Assembly (NCBI GenBank): GCA_003164035.1
Contig: PLRS01000063.1
Span: 1-61,094 of the forward strand
DNA from: Bryobacterales bacterium
GTDB taxonomy: Bacteria > Acidobacteriota > Terriglobia > Bryobacterales > Bryobacteraceae
Length of the DNA stretch: 61,094 bases
Direction of reading: 5' to 3'
Shown here: piece by piece, positions 33,659 through 43,597 of the stretch
How positions within the stretch are numbered: the first letter of the stretch is position 1
How the letters are laid out: each line of letters begins with the position of its first letter
The notes under the pieces: generated by a model
Database searches by the model: none
Seen by the model: the letters and a program-made list of their open reading frames with translations, nothing else
Told to the model about the DNA's origin: nothing
Made by a program: the position numbers and the translations under genes

Positions 33659-35236
33659 ATGTTGTTCTCCACCGTACGGATCTGCCTTCGCCGTTCCACC
33701 GTAGCCGGCCTCGTGCTGGCCACCGGACTTTCCGCAGCCGGCGGCGACGCGAAAGACGCCGACGAGGCTGCCATTCTGTCCGCGCCGTCCACGGTGCGCA
33801 ATCTCGATCAATGCCTCCGGCTGGCGTTCGAAAACAATCGCCGCCGTCCGGCGTCGCGCTTCGAAGTCGCCCTGGCGGAAGCCCAACACCGGCAGGCTCT
33901 GGCCGGCTACTGGCCGCAGGTCAATCTCAAAGCGGCCTATCAGCTCCTGGATCAGCCGCTGAACTTCATCTTTCCCTCGACCAACATGCCGATTCCGGCG
34001 CAAACCGTGAACATTCCGGGCGGCGCGGCGCTGGTTACCATTCCGGCCAACGCGTTCGGCCCCGGTTTTCCGCCCGCCGCTTTACAGATGCCGGTCGCGT
34101 TTCCCGGCCAGAGCGTCACCACCGCGGCGCAGAATTTTATCATTCCGGAACAGAACATCAAAGTGCTGGACCGCAACCTCGCCACCGGATCGCTGGATAT
34201 GAAGTGGCTCGTTTTCGACGGGGGCATGCGGAAGGGCCTGGGCGAACAATCGAACGGATATGTGGAGATGATGCGCGCCGATGCCGATCGGACCGATCTG
34301 GAAGTGGCCGACCAGGTGAGGCGTATGTATTGGGGCGCGGTGCTGGCGCGGCAGGTCGAGCGGGTCGGTAAGGATACGCTGGCGCGCATGGAAGTCACCC
34401 TGCAATTGACCGAAAGCCTTTACAAGAACAGCGCTGGCAAGGTGTCGAAAACCGATTACCTGGACACCGAAGTCATGGTGGAGTCGCTACGCTCGATGGT
34501 GGCGACGCTCGAGAAGAACGCCTTGATGGCCCAAGCCGCCCTGGCCAACAGCGCGGGCCTGGCCTGGAACGCCAATATCCAGCCGGAGGATACCGGGATC
34601 CCCGTTTCGCCCTATGCCGGAGACGATCTCGACCGTCTGGTCGCGGCCTCCTACCAGTTCAGTCCGGACTGGAAGAAACTGGAAGCCGCGATTCGCGCCG
34701 CCGAGGGCTCCGTCGCCACGGCGCGTAGCGGATACTATCCGAAACTGGCGCTGACCGGCGAGTTGCACGACTGGTGGAACCAGGGGTTCGACGGCGGCAT
34801 GTCCACCCCGCAGAACCGCCGCGGCTGGTCGGTGGGCGTGGGCATCGAGGTCCCGCTGTTCGACGGCATGTTGACGCGCAACAAAGTGAGCGAGGCGCTG
34901 GCCAGGCTGAATCAACTGAAACAGAACCGGTTTCTGCTGCGCGAGGGGTTGGGCCTTCAGATCAAAGACCTCTTCCTCGGCTTGAGCGAGGCCGCCAAGG
35001 CCACCGAAGCGAGCGGCCGGGCAATGCAATCGGCCGCCGAAAGCCGGGACCTGAACGAACGCGCCTATCAAAACGAGCTGGTCGAAACCGAAAAAGTGAT
35101 TCGCGCCCAACTGCTGGAAGCGCTAATGTCGGCGCAGCACTTCAAAGCGCGATTCGACTCCATGGCGCTGCTCTCCCAACTCAACCTTGTGGTGGGAAAG
35201 GAAGTCCGGCGGGACCTGAAAGGAGACGGGAAATGA
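33659..35236 (+). CDS. TolC-family outer-membrane protein
   Basis: 525 residues. Signal peptide (RSTVAGLVLATGLSAAGG). Two outer-membrane efflux repeats: LDQCLRLAFENN ... VALAEAQHRQALAGYWPQVNLKAAYQL, and DKLVAASYQFSPDWKKLEAAIRAAEG ... ARSGYYPKLALTGEL. It ends with the long coiled coils of the alpha-barrel. An insertion of about 75 residues at 103-180 is Pro/Ala/Val-rich (NIPGGAALVTIPANAFGPGF). First gene of a four-gene run; no inner-membrane pump or adaptor is encoded beside it, which is unusual. Confidence 0.9.
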   Translation: MLFSTVRICLRRSTVAGLVLATGLSAAGGDAKDADEAAILSAPSTVRNLDQCLRLAFENNRRRPASRFEVALAEAQHRQALAGYWPQVNLKAAYQLLDQPLNFIFPSTNMPIPAQTVNIPGGAALVTIPANAFGPGFPPAALQMPVAFPGQSVTTAAQNFIIPEQNIKVLDRNLATGSLDMKWLVFDGGMRKGLGEQSNGYVEMMRADADRTDLEVADQVRRMYWGAVLARQVERVGKDTLARMEVTLQLTESLYKNSAGKVSKTDYLDTEVMVESLRSMVATLEKNALMAQAALANSAGLAWNANIQPEDTGIPVSPYAGDDLDRLVAASYQFSPDWKKLEAAIRAAEGSVATARSGYYPKLALTGELHDWWNQGFDGGMSTPQNRRGWSVGVGIEVPLFDGMLTRNKVSEALARLNQLKQNRFLLREGLGLQIKDLFLGLSEAAKATEASGRAMQSAAESRDLNERAYQNELVETEKVIRAQLLEALMSAQHFKARFDSMALLSQLNLVVGKEVRRDLKGDGK

Positions 35237-36138
35237 TCTCCCGCAGGGGATTCCTTCGGGCCGCGCCCGGAATCCCGTGGGGAGTGTGGGCGGCCGCCCC
35301 CGACCGGAGCGAGCAAACGTTTCGCGTGGCCACTTCGGCGGACATGCTCGCCGACGTGAATGAAAACGACGCGCGCGCGGCGTTGCGCTCCTGGGCGGAC
35401 GTCGTCTCCGGCGTGGTTGGCATGCACATCGACTACGAGCGGTATTTCCTGTCTTCGCCACCCCAGTTACGGGACCTGATGCGCAAAGGGGCGGTGGATG
35501 CCGTCGCCTGTACCACGCCGGACTACGTACCGTTCGCCTCTTTGCTGGATCCCGACATCGTGTTGGTGGAGCCGAACGCGGTGGGATACGAGTATGTGCT
35601 GTTGGTGAACGGTAAGAACAATATCCCCGGCGTAGCCGAGCTGCGCGGCCGGTCGCTCGGTCTTTACCGGCACGCCTCCACCTGCCTGGCCATGAGCTGG
35701 GTGGAAACCCTGCTGAGCGCGGCGAACCTGGGGCCAAGCGATCGCTTCTTCGCGGGCGTGACGGAAAGCGCCAAGCTCTCGCGCACCGTGCTGCCGGTAT
35801 TCTTCGGGCAATCCGACGCCTGCCTGGTGACACGGAACGGCTTTCGAACCATGTGCGAGCTCAACCCCCAACTGGGTGTTACCTTGCGCCCGGTGGCCAC
35901 CTCGCCCCCCTACGTTACGGCGTTGTTCGGATTCCATCGGGATTGCCAGCCGGCGCTGAAATTGAAGTTCCAATCGGCGCTCGTGGATCTGGCCAAAAAC
36001 GCCACCGGCAGGCAGCTATTGGCTTTGTTCCAAACACCGGGATTCTGCGCCAGGAACGCTTCGGTGCTGCGCAGCGCGGTGGAACTGGTGGAGGCGGCCG
36101 CGCGCGCCCGGCGGCGCTACGCCGGCGTGAAGGGTTAG
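35233..36138 (+). CDS. Tat-exported PhnD-like phosphate/phosphonate-type substrate-binding protein
   Basis: 301 residues, ATGA overlap with the TolC-like gene. Twin-arginine leader MISRRGFLRAAPG. The chain follows the PhnD/periplasmic-binding pattern: FRVATSADMLADVNENDARAALRSWADVVS, then YERYFLSSPPQLRDLMRKGAVDAVACTTPDYVPF, GYEYVLLVNGKNNI, LRGRSLGLYRHASTCLAMSWVE, and a C-terminal lobe. No ABC permease or ATPase is nearby; the next two genes are histidine kinases, so it may work as a sensor subunit (inference). Confidence 0.85.
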   Translation: MISRRGFLRAAPGIPWGVWAAAPDRSEQTFRVATSADMLADVNENDARAALRSWADVVSGVVGMHIDYERYFLSSPPQLRDLMRKGAVDAVACTTPDYVPFASLLDPDIVLVEPNAVGYEYVLLVNGKNNIPGVAELRGRSLGLYRHASTCLAMSWVETLLSAANLGPSDRFFAGVTESAKLSRTVLPVFFGQSDACLVTRNGFRTMCELNPQLGVTLRPVATSPPYVTALFGFHRDCQPALKLKFQSALVDLAKNATGRQLLALFQTPGFCARNASVLRSAVELVEAAARARRRYAGVKG

Positions 36139-36142
36139 CCCG

Positions 36143-38389
36143 GTGCGGATCGCGCGCATGAAACGCCATTTCCAATTCGTGATCCACCTTTCCGGCAGGA
36201 TTGCGCTGCGGATCTCGCTGCTGTCGTGGCTGGTGACCCTGCTCACCCTCACCTTTTTCGCCACCGCGATGATACCGGAACATATGAAGGACCTACGCGA
36301 AGCGCTGGAGTCGAAAGCGCGGGGGATTTCCTCTTCCTTGCAGGAGGTCACCGCCGGGGCGGCGGTATCGGAAGACTATAGCAGCGTGGTGGATCAGTGC
36401 GTTCAGGTGCTGGCCGGCGACCAGGCCATCGATTACCTGGTGATTACCAAAAACGATGGGGTTTCGGTCATCGTGGAGCGGGGAAGCTGGCGCACCGATA
36501 CGCTGGGGCCGTTCTGGCGGCCGGAGGAGCGGGTGGCTAGCAGCGGCATTCAGGTGGTTCCGTTGTTCGGGCGGCGGGTGTTTCACTTTTCCCGTCCTTT
36601 CGACTATTCGGCGATCCACTGGGGATGGATTCACGTCGGCCTGTCGCTTTCCGCCTACGACCGTAGCGTCGCCCGCTTGTACCAGCGCACCACTCAGATG
36701 GCGATCGTGTGCGTGGCGATGAGTCTCGTCGCTTCCCTTTGGTACGCCAAACACCTGGTAAAACCGATTCTCGACCTGCAAGCGGTGGTTCGCCAGGTGG
36801 CTTCGGGCGACCTCACCGCGCGGGCGGCGCCGGTGGGGCAGGATGAAATCGGCGGTCTGGCGGCGGCCTTCAACGCCATGGCCGATTCCATTCTGCAGCG
36901 CAACCGGATACTCGAGAGCGTTCGCTTCGCCGGGCAGGAGTTCCTGACCACGGCGGATTGGCGGGAGGTCGTGCCCGAGATGCTCAGCCGTTTGGGCGCC
37001 GCCATGGACGCCAGCCGGGGAGCGGTTTTTGAGAATCGCGAATTGCCCGACGGCGGGCAGCGGGCGATGCTGCAGTACAGTTGGGAATCGCCCGATGCGG
37101 GCGAAGCCATCAGCGAGGAATATAGCTGGCGGCTGCGGACCGAAGGCATCGACTTGGGCGATCTGGCCGGCCAACTGAGGTGCGGGAAGACCGTCCAGTT
37201 GGATTTCGAGCGGCGCAAGCTGCTGGACGGCGATCCGGTTCCCGGCGAGCCGCCCGCCACGATGATGACCCCCATTCATGTCGGCACGGAGTGGTTTGGG
37301 TTCGTCGGATTCGACGATTGCCGCCAGCGGCGGGAATGGAGCGAAGCGGAGCTGGACGGGCTGCGGACGGCAGCCGGGATGCTGGGTGCGACCATTAGCA
37401 GGCAGCGGGCGCAGCAAGCCGTAGTGGAAGCTAAGGAGTTGCTGGAGCAGCGGGTGGTGGAGCGCACCAGCCAATTGCAGGACCAGGTGAACGCCAAGGA
37501 ACAGGCACGGGCCCAACTGGCCGAAGCGCAGCAGCGGCTGATGGAACTGTCGCGCGCCGCCGGCATGGCCGAGGTGGCCACCGGCGTCCTGCACAACGTG
37601 GGCAACGTATTGAACAGCGTGAACGTAGCCGCGGATGTGGCGGAGAGCCGGATCCGGGAATTGCGGATCGATCAGATGGTAGGCGCCGTCGAGATGCTCA
37701 CCAAACATCGGCAAGATCTGGCCGGCTTCCTCGGCGCCGACCCGGCTGGACAGCGGCTGCTGCCTTACCTCGAAAAACTCGGCAAACATTTTCAGCGGGA
37801 ACGCAGCGGTCTTCTGGAGGAGGTCCGGCTGGTTCGCGATCACGTGGATCACATCAAGCAGATCGTCTCCACCCAACAGAACTACGCCAAAGTTTCCGGG
37901 CTGATCGAAGACATCTCGCTGGCGCAGTTGGCCGACGATGCCTTGCGCATCGCGCAGGCGGGCTTTCAGCGGCACCGCGTCCGGGTCGAACGCGAATACC
38001 AGGAACTGCCGCCGATCCCGGCGGATAAGCACAAGATTCTGCAGATTCTGCTCAACCTTCTGCAGAATGCCAAACAGGCCATCAAGGAGGCGAATCCGCC
38101 GGAGCGGGCGATACACCTCCGCATCCGGCGTTCGAGCGATATGCGGGTTCGGATCGAAGTGCAGGATTCCGGAATCGGGTTGGCGCCGGAAAACCTCACC
38201 CGTATTTTCGCCCACGGTTTCACCACCAAGAAAGACGGACACGGCTTTGGGTTGCACTCCGGAGCGTTAGCCGCCAAGCAGATGGGAGGGGCTCTTTGGG
38301 CCGAAAGCGATGGACCGGGTCGCGGCGCGACTTTCGTCCTGGAGTTAGCCTCGGCGCCGGATCGGACGCGCCGGAAAGGAGCGGCATGA
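36143..38389 (+). CDS. Membrane sensor histidine kinase with HAMP and GAF-like domain
   Basis: 748 residues from GTG. TM1 about 24-44, periplasmic sensor 45-182, TM2 about 184-200, HAMP 203-250 ([23 protein letters not shown] ... FNAMADSI), a GAF-like domain about 265-420, a coiled coil 425-470, then the phospho-acceptor region [19 protein letters not shown] (His484 in an H-N-x-G-N box). The C-terminal HATPase has an N-box [14 protein letters not shown]1 [13 protein letters not shown] and G2 [21 protein letters not shown]-type kinases often act with unlinked or atypical outputs. Follows the PhnD-like gene by 4 nt. Confidence 0.93.
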   Translation: MRIARMKRHFQFVIHLSGRIALRISLLSWLVTLLTLTFFATAMIPEHMKDLREALESKARGISSSLQEVTAGAAVSEDYSSVVDQCVQVLAGDQAIDYLVITKNDGVSVIVERGSWRTDTLGPFWRPEERVASSGIQVVPLFGRRVFHFSRPFDYSAIHWGWIHVGLSLSAYDRSVARLYQRTTQMAIVCVAMSLVASLWYAKHLVKPILDLQAVVRQVASGDLTARAAPVGQDEIGGLAAAFNAMADSILQRNRILESVRFAGQEFLTTADWREVVPEMLSRLGAAMDASRGAVFENRELPDGGQRAMLQYSWESPDAGEAISEEYSWRLRTEGIDLGDLAGQLRCGKTVQLDFERRKLLDGDPVPGEPPATMMTPIHVGTEWFGFVGFDDCRQRREWSEAELDGLRTAAGMLGATISRQRAQQAVVEAKELLEQRVVERTSQLQDQVNAKEQARAQLAEAQQRLMELSRAAGMAEVATGVLHNVGNVLNSVNVAADVAESRIRELRIDQMVGAVEMLTKHRQDLAGFLGADPAGQRLLPYLEKLGKHFQRERSGLLEEVRLVRDHVDHIKQIVSTQQNYAKVSGLIEDISLAQLADDALRIAQAGFQRHRVRVEREYQELPPIPADKHKILQILLNLLQNAKQAIKEANPPERAIHLRIRRSSDMRVRIEVQDSGIGLAPENLTRIFAHGFTTKKDGHGFGLHSGALAAKQMGGALWAESDGPGRGATFVLELASAPDRTRRKGAA

Positions 38390-40119
38390 ATACAGCGGCT
38401 ACGGAAACAAATCGGCGCATTCTGGTGATCGACGACCTGGAGGAGATACACGACGACCTGCGCAAGATCCTGGCCCCGGGCCCGCGCGGCGCCACCGATC
38501 TCGAGGAGGATGAAGCCCTGTTGTTTGGCGCGGCGCCGATCGAAACCGTCCAGTTTGAACTGGATTCGGCCTACCAGGGACAGGAGGGCCTGGAGAAGGT
38601 CCGGCAAGCGCTGGCCGAGGGCCGGCCCTACGCGGTGGCCTTCGTGGATATCCGCATGCCGCCGGGATGGGACGGAGTGGAAACGATCGCACGCATCTGG
38701 GAAGCCGATCCCCTTCTTCAGGCGGTGGTGTGTACGGCCTATTCCGACTATTCCTGGCGCGACATTCACAAGCGGTTCGGGCAGTCCGACAGCCTGTTGA
38801 TCCTGAAGAAGCCCTTCGACAGCATCGAAGTGATCCAATTGGCGCACGCTCTGACCAGGAAATGGGAGCTGACCGAACAGGCCAGGCACCGCATCGTGGA
38901 TCTGGACCGCACGGTGGCCAAGCGCACGGCCAAACTCGAACAAGCCCACCTGCGAATCCGCCGCGAACTGGAAGAACGGTCGGCGGCCCAGGAGGCGTTT
39001 CGAACGATTTTCGAAGCCGGACCGATCGGCATCACCCTGCTCGACCTCAACGGCCGCTACGTCGACGCCAACCGCGCCTTTGAAGAGCAAGTCCAGGTGG
39101 CCCGAGCGGCATTTATCGGCAAGACCACCGCGGAATTTCCGGTGCTGGACGTCGAAACCATCGACCAATGCCGGGAGGAACTGCACAGCGCGGGCCGCGT
39201 CGACGGCAAAGAGGTGGTGTTCTGCCGCAACCTGGGAGGACCTCGAACCGCGCTGATTTGGCTTCGTGTGGTGGACATCCGCCAGGTGCGGCATTGCCTG
39301 GTGTTCTTTCTCGATATCACCGAGCGGCGCCGGATGGAGGAGGACCTGCGGCAGGCGCGCATTGCCGCCGAGGCCGCCAACAAGCTGAAGAGCGAGTTCC
39401 TGGCCAATGTAAGCCATGAAATCCGCACTCCCATGAACGGCATTATCGGCTTCACGGAGCTGGCCCTGGACACCAAGCTGGATGCCGAGCAGAGGGAGTA
39501 TCTGGAGACGGTGAACACGTCCGGGCAAGCGCTGCTCGCCATTATCAACGACATACTGGATTTCTCGAAAATCGAAGCCGGACGGACCGAGCTCGAGCTC
39601 ATCCCCTTTTCGTTGCGCGAAAACGTGGAAACGGCCGCCAAGACGATCGTACCGGAGGCGCGGCGCAAGTGCCTGGCGCTTTCGACCAAGGTGCGGCCCG
39701 AAACGCCGGACAGCCTGGTGGGCGACCCTGGCCGGCTGCGCCAGGTACTGCTGAACCTGGTGGGCAACGCGGTCAAGTTCACGCCGCGGGGCGCGGTGGA
39801 TCTGGAAGTGAGCGTCGACGATTTGCGGGAAACCACGGTCGTGCTGCACTTCGCCGTGCGGGATACGGGAATCGGAATTCCCGCCGACAAGCAGTCCTGC
39901 CTCTTCCAGCCCTTTCGTCAAGCCGATGGATCCATCACCCGCAAATACGGCGGCACAGGCTTGGGCCTGGCCATCTCTTCGTGGCTGGTTAACAAGATGG
40001 GCGGCCGGATCCGGGTGGACAGCGAAATGGATAAAGGGAGCACGTTTCACTTCACCGCTCAATTCGCCCTGGCGAATACCCCGGCGGCGGTGCCCGCGGT
40101 TTCGGCGGGGATCTCCTGA
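38386..40119 (+). CDS. Receiver-PAS-histidine kinase hybrid
   Basis: 577 residues, ATGA overlap with the kinase upstream. N-terminal receiver (RILVIDDLEEIHDD, phospho-acceptor Asp88 in FVDIRMPPGWDG, Lys141 in LKKPFD) with an insertion of about 25 residues after the first helix. A coiled coil follows, then a PAS domain about 203-330, a HisKA (FLANVSHEIRTPMNGIIGF) and a HATPase (VGDPGRLRQVLLNLVGNAVKFT, DTGIGIPADK, GGTGLGLAIS). No DNA-binding output domain. Likely receives phosphate from the preceding kinase. Confidence 0.93.
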   Translation: MNTAATETNRRILVIDDLEEIHDDLRKILAPGPRGATDLEEDEALLFGAAPIETVQFELDSAYQGQEGLEKVRQALAEGRPYAVAFVDIRMPPGWDGVETIARIWEADPLLQAVVCTAYSDYSWRDIHKRFGQSDSLLILKKPFDSIEVIQLAHALTRKWELTEQARHRIVDLDRTVAKRTAKLEQAHLRIRRELEERSAAQEAFRTIFEAGPIGITLLDLNGRYVDANRAFEEQVQVARAAFIGKTTAEFPVLDVETIDQCREELHSAGRVDGKEVVFCRNLGGPRTALIWLRVVDIRQVRHCLVFFLDITERRRMEEDLRQARIAAEAANKLKSEFLANVSHEIRTPMNGIIGFTELALDTKLDAEQREYLETVNTSGQALLAIINDILDFSKIEAGRTELELIPFSLRENVETAAKTIVPEARRKCLALSTKVRPETPDSLVGDPGRLRQVLLNLVGNAVKFTPRGAVDLEVSVDDLRETTVVLHFAVRDTGIGIPADKQSCLFQPFRQADGSITRKYGGTGLGLAISSWLVNKMGGRIRVDSEMDKGSTFHFTAQFALANTPAAVPAVSAGIS

Positions 40120-40127
40120 AAGCCGCT

Positions 40128-41585
40128 TCAGCGCGCTACGCGTGCCGGCCAGATGGACCGCAGCGTGTGAACACTGACCGAACCGATATGCGCCTCCCCG
40201 CCGATGGCATTGAGCGTCAGAGCGGATTTCGATGCCTGGGCGCGAACCTGGTTGGTGATCGACACCTCTCCCTCGTTGCCGAACGTTTCGACGGACATGC
40301 GATCCACCAGGATGCGCAGGGACACGCGTTGAGACCGGGGTTTCAGTTCCTGGCGCACGCCGCACGATTCGACCGCCTGTTCCTTGACGAGATACTTCAC
40401 CTCGTTGCCGCGGGCGTTCAGGACGATCTGCTCGCAATTGGTCTTCGCCATGTCGATCTCGATGCGAATATCGAAGAGTTCGCCCGGCAGGCCGCCCAGA
40501 AGACTCTCGCCCGGCTTCAAACGCTGGTCGACCAGCTTGTAACCGCGGTCATAGATCTTCTCTATCTCCCGAATCGGGTTGCGGCACAGGCGGATCTCTT
40601 CTGGAAGCGTCCGCAGCGTAAGTTCCGCCGGAAAGGTGATCTGCTGATTAAACGGCATATCGGGGTAGGAACCGCCCCTCATCCAGGCGACCTGAATGCG
40701 CCTGCCGTCCTGTGCGGGCATGCCGTTCCAGGTCATGGTGGCGTAGAAGTTGCGTCCATAATCGCCGCGCATCTTCCTGGTTTCGGCGTGAAAGGCGGTG
40801 CCATCGAAGGCGCCGACCACATAGCTTCCGTCGCCGTTCACGATCACCCATTTCTTATGCGCGAGGTTGCCGTCCAAAGGCAGTTCGAACATATCGGGGC
40901 ATTCGTACATGTCCGGAATCGGCTCACCGAACTTCGTCCAATCCAGCAGGTTCTTCGAAAAAAACAGCAGGTAACTGTTATTCGGCGGGCCGTAGAGTAT
41001 CATGATCCATCTCTTCTCCGGCGCGTACCAGAACACTTTCGGATCCCTTTGCGGATGGACCAGAACCGGGTTTTTGTCGTACTTCACCCAGGTGCGCCCC
41101 CGATCGTTGCTGTAGGAAATGCATTGGCGCAAGTTGTCCGTGCTGGCCCAGAAGGCAACCATCACAGGTGTCTTCCCGGTGGCCAGCCCGGAAGTGTTGT
41201 CGTAATCCACTACCGCGCCGCCGGATTGGGTCCCGCCGAACTTGTCGTCCTTGCCAAAAGCCGGGGGAAGCTCCTGCCAGTGCACCAGGTCCTTGCTCAC
41301 GGCGTGGAGCCAGCAGGACCACCAGCGTTGGGCGAAAAAGTGATACTCGCCATCCAGATAGACCAAGCCGTTGACGTCGTTGATCCAGCCCTCCTGGTGT
41401 TCCTTTGGGTTGAGCCTGTAATCGTTCCAATAGCGTGCCGTGAAGTGGAACTGCGGACGCAATGACTCGTGATACAGGCCGGCGCGGGTCTGGTTGGCCG
41501 GCTCCTGCCCGGATGCGCAAACCAGCGCAGCGTTCAGAAAGGCAACAACGGCCGCGGTGATACTCCCCATTCGCCTGCTCGTCAT
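40128..41585 (-). CDS. GH32 glycoside hydrolase (levanase/invertase family), secreted
   Basis: 485 residues from the ATG at 41585, preceded by AAGGAG at 6 nt; an upstream ATG at 41606 adds 7 residues. Signal peptide (MTSRRMGSITAAVVAFLNAALVCASG). Five-bladed propeller with W-I-N-D-V-N-G (nucleophile Asp; the family norm is N-D-P-N-G, so Pro is Val here), RDPKVFWY (stabiliser Asp) and YECPDMFEL (acid/base Glu). A C-terminal beta-sandwich (about 360-480) carries VDRMSVETFGN. Likely hydrolyses fructans or sucrose outside the cytoplasm. Confidence 0.92.
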   Translation of the reverse strand: MTSRRMGSITAAVVAFLNAALVCASGQEPANQTRAGLYHESLRPQFHFTARYWNDYRLNPKEHQEGWINDVNGLVYLDGEYHFFAQRWWSCWLHAVSKDLVHWQELPPAFGKDDKFGGTQSGGAVVDYDNTSGLATGKTPVMVAFWASTDNLRQCISYSNDRGRTWVKYDKNPVLVHPQRDPKVFWYAPEKRWIMILYGPPNNSYLLFFSKNLLDWTKFGEPIPDMYECPDMFELPLDGNLAHKKWVIVNGDGSYVVGAFDGTAFHAETRKMRGDYGRNFYATMTWNGMPAQDGRRIQVAWMRGGSYPDMPFNQQITFPAELTLRTLPEEIRLCRNPIREIEKIYDRGYKLVDQRLKPGESLLGGLPGELFDIRIEIDMAKTNCEQIVLNARGNEVKYLVKEQAVESCGVRQELKPRSQRVSLRILVDRMSVETFGNEGEVSITNQVRAQASKSALTLNAIGGEAHIGSVSVHTLRSIWPARVAR

Positions 41586-41780
41586 GTTGTTCTCCTTCAA
41601 AAGCACGAAGACGGCCCCAGACAGGTCGCAGCCATCCTAGGGTAGTTTAACAGGCGGCTCGTAAACGCCGCCCCGCGCGGCCGGCTTGGCCGGAGCCTGA
41701 GGATTCGGCGCCTCAGACCCAGGTTCCGGATGGGCGATCGTATACGCCCGCCCCACTGGCCATACCGGGATGGCGTCTAA

Positions 41781-43232
41781 CTAGTTATTCGGGGAACTGG
41801 CGCCAGTCACCGCGATCGGATGCTGTGCACCGGAAGCTTCCGTGAGGGTCACTGTGCTGGTGAACGTGCCGTAGGCCGTTGGCTTGAACGTCACCGTGAT
41901 CGTGCAGGCTGCGCCCGCCGCCAGACTCGCACCGCACGTGTTCGTCACTGTAATCGTCTTGGCCGAGCTTGTGGTCCCCTGCACCAGCGATCCAAAACTC
42001 AGCGAGGCCGAAGAAAGGGAAGCCGCAGGAGCAGTCCCCGTAGCCGAAAGGGTGACCGTTTGGATGGTGCCGGCGTTTCCGGAGTCGTCGTCGATCGTCA
42101 GTGTTCCGCCGATGGCTCCGGTTGCCTTGGGTGTGAACGTCACGGCCACTGCGCAATTCGATCCCGGGTAAAGAACCGCCGGGCAATTGCTCGTCGCGCC
42201 AAATCCGCTGCTTGCCGCGATCGCACCCATATGCAACACGCTGCCGCCGAAGTTCGTGATTGTGACCGTCGCCGTTCCGATGGTCCCGAGGTTCTGCGAG
42301 AGACTCAGGGACGGAGGATTGAAGCTGACTGCCGAGGGGCGCGGAGTCGGCAAGGAAAGAGGCACCGCTCCGTAGACACTTACATAAACCCCCCGCACCA
42401 GGCCGCTGATATTGGACGTTAAGACCGCAGCCTCGCTGTCGACGATCTGCGCATTGTACCCGTTGCCCAACACAACCATGCCGCTGGAATCGATGGCGAT
42501 GGTGTGCGGCACGAAGGTGCCCACGCTGATCGAAGTCCAGTTGGCGCCCGTCATATCGTCAACGCGAATGACGGCGGTGCCGTCAGCCACATAAATTTTG
42601 CCGGCCGCATCGGTCACTACGCCGATAGGCGAGCCAAAGCGATAAATATAGGGGCCGACGGGCTGGGACTGGCTAAGCGTGGTCCAGTTCGTGAAGTTCA
42701 GATCGCCAAAGCGGGCAATCCATTTGTTCCCCGCATCCGCGAGGTAAATCCGGCCCTGCGCGTCAAACCCGGGGGCTGATGACAGTGCTGCGAACTGTCC
42801 CACGCCGGAGCCCGCGCTGCCCACTTGGGCCCAATTGGTTCCGCTCATGTCGTCCATGCGGATAAGGCGGCCGTTGCCATTGTCCAGCACCCAGATGTGC
42901 CCCGATAGATCGATGCTGATGCTCTGTGGGCTCACGAACTGTCCCACACCGTTGCCGTAGGTGCCGAAACTCGTCCAATGGGTCCCGTTCATATCGTCGA
43001 TCCGAACGATCCGGTCATTGTACGTGTCCGTAATGTACATCCGCCCGGCCGAATCCAGCGCAATTCCCGACGGGCCATAAAACTGGTCGACGCCCGTGCC
43101 TTGAGTTCCGTACGCGATCACGTTGGTGCCGATCAAATCGTCGGAGCGTAGAATCCGGGCGTTGCCATCGGTGAAGAAAATCGGCGTGTACGCGGAATTG
43201 TACTCGGTGACGCCGGTGGCCGCGCCGCCCAC
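41781..43232 (-). CDS. NHL-propeller / choice-of-anchor D protein, main body
   Basis: 483 residues from a GTG at 43232, but the frame is open back to 43361 (CGYSLNGTFSGT ... SQEFAVGGAAT) and logically continues the signal-peptide frame at 43328-43597 after a 1-nt slip. NHL-type propeller repeats (IALDSAGRMYITDTYNDRIVRID, ISIDLSGHIWVLDNGNGRLIRMD, VTDAAGKIYVADGT). Two ASPM/choice-of-anchor D modules follow (SFNPPSLSLSQNLGTIGTATVTIT; SSASLSFGSLVQGTTS). The second looks internally shortened: TVTNT is followed at once by CGASLAAGAACTIT, where homologues have about 20 more residues. Exported, probably surface-associated. Confidence 0.75.
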   Translation of the reverse strand: MGGAATGVTEYNSAYTPIFFTDGNARILRSDDLIGTNVIAYGTQGTGVDQFYGPSGIALDSAGRMYITDTYNDRIVRIDDMNGTHWTSFGTYGNGVGQFVSPQSISIDLSGHIWVLDNGNGRLIRMDDMSGTNWAQVGSAGSGVGQFAALSSAPGFDAQGRIYLADAGNKWIARFGDLNFTNWTTLSQSQPVGPYIYRFGSPIGVVTDAAGKIYVADGTAVIRVDDMTGANWTSISVGTFVPHTIAIDSSGMVVLGNGYNAQIVDSEAAVLTSNISGLVRGVYVSVYGAVPLSLPTPRPSAVSFNPPSLSLSQNLGTIGTATVTITNFGGSVLHMGAIAASSGFGATSNCPAVLYPGSNCAVAVTFTPKATGAIGGTLTIDDDSGNAGTIQTVTLSATGTAPAASLSSASLSFGSLVQGTTSSAKTITVTNTCGASLAAGAACTITVTFKPTAYGTFTSTVTLTEASGAQHPIAVTGASSPNN

Positions 43233-43327
43233 GGCGAATTCCTGCGAGGTCGTTCCATTGATCGCTTGTGTCGCGCCATTGACGGTCCGCGTTCCGCTAA
43301 ACGTGCCGTTGAGGCTGTAGCCGCAGC

Positions 43328-43597
43328 TTACGTGCCCCCCTTGCCACCACCCGAGCAGCTTTCAACGGACGAGATGCTGGAAAACACAGCGTCGATCGCG
43401 ACCGTTCCGTCTGTGGAAATAAATGTGAGGGTAGTCGCCGTGAGGTTCAGCGTTCCCGGAGGATTCGCGACCGCGGCATTGACGATGTCGTACGCTCCCG
43501 AAGTGGAGCCTCCCGAGTTCGTCAAAGCGCCCTGATCGGCAAACGCCACAGGCGCGAGCATTGCAAATAATGCGACAGCATGAATCTGTTTTCTCAC
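43328..43597 (-). CDS. Frameshifted N-terminus of the NHL protein (signal peptide segment)
   Basis: 89 residues. Signal peptide (QIHAVALFAMLAPVAFA), then a Ser/Thr/Gly-rich beta segment ending ESCSGGGKGGT. It stops because of a run of six Cs (43335-43340, G6 on the coding strand). One extra G would join it to SCGYSLNGTF in the 41781 frame. Either a sequencing/assembly slip, a phase-variable tract or a recent inactivation. Confidence 0.7.
   Translation of the reverse strand: MRKQIHAVALFAMLAPVAFADQGALTNSGGSTSGAYDIVNAAVANPPGTLNLTATTLTFISTDGTVAIDAVFSSISSVESCSGGGKGGT

Noticed and set aside
37966-40437. An 823-residue open frame antisense to both kinase genes (and a 654-residue one at 36293-38257)
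   Set aside because: High GC makes long antisense frames common. The sense strand has clear kinase, HAMP, PAS and receiver motifs, and the antisense products are low-complexity with no domain pattern.
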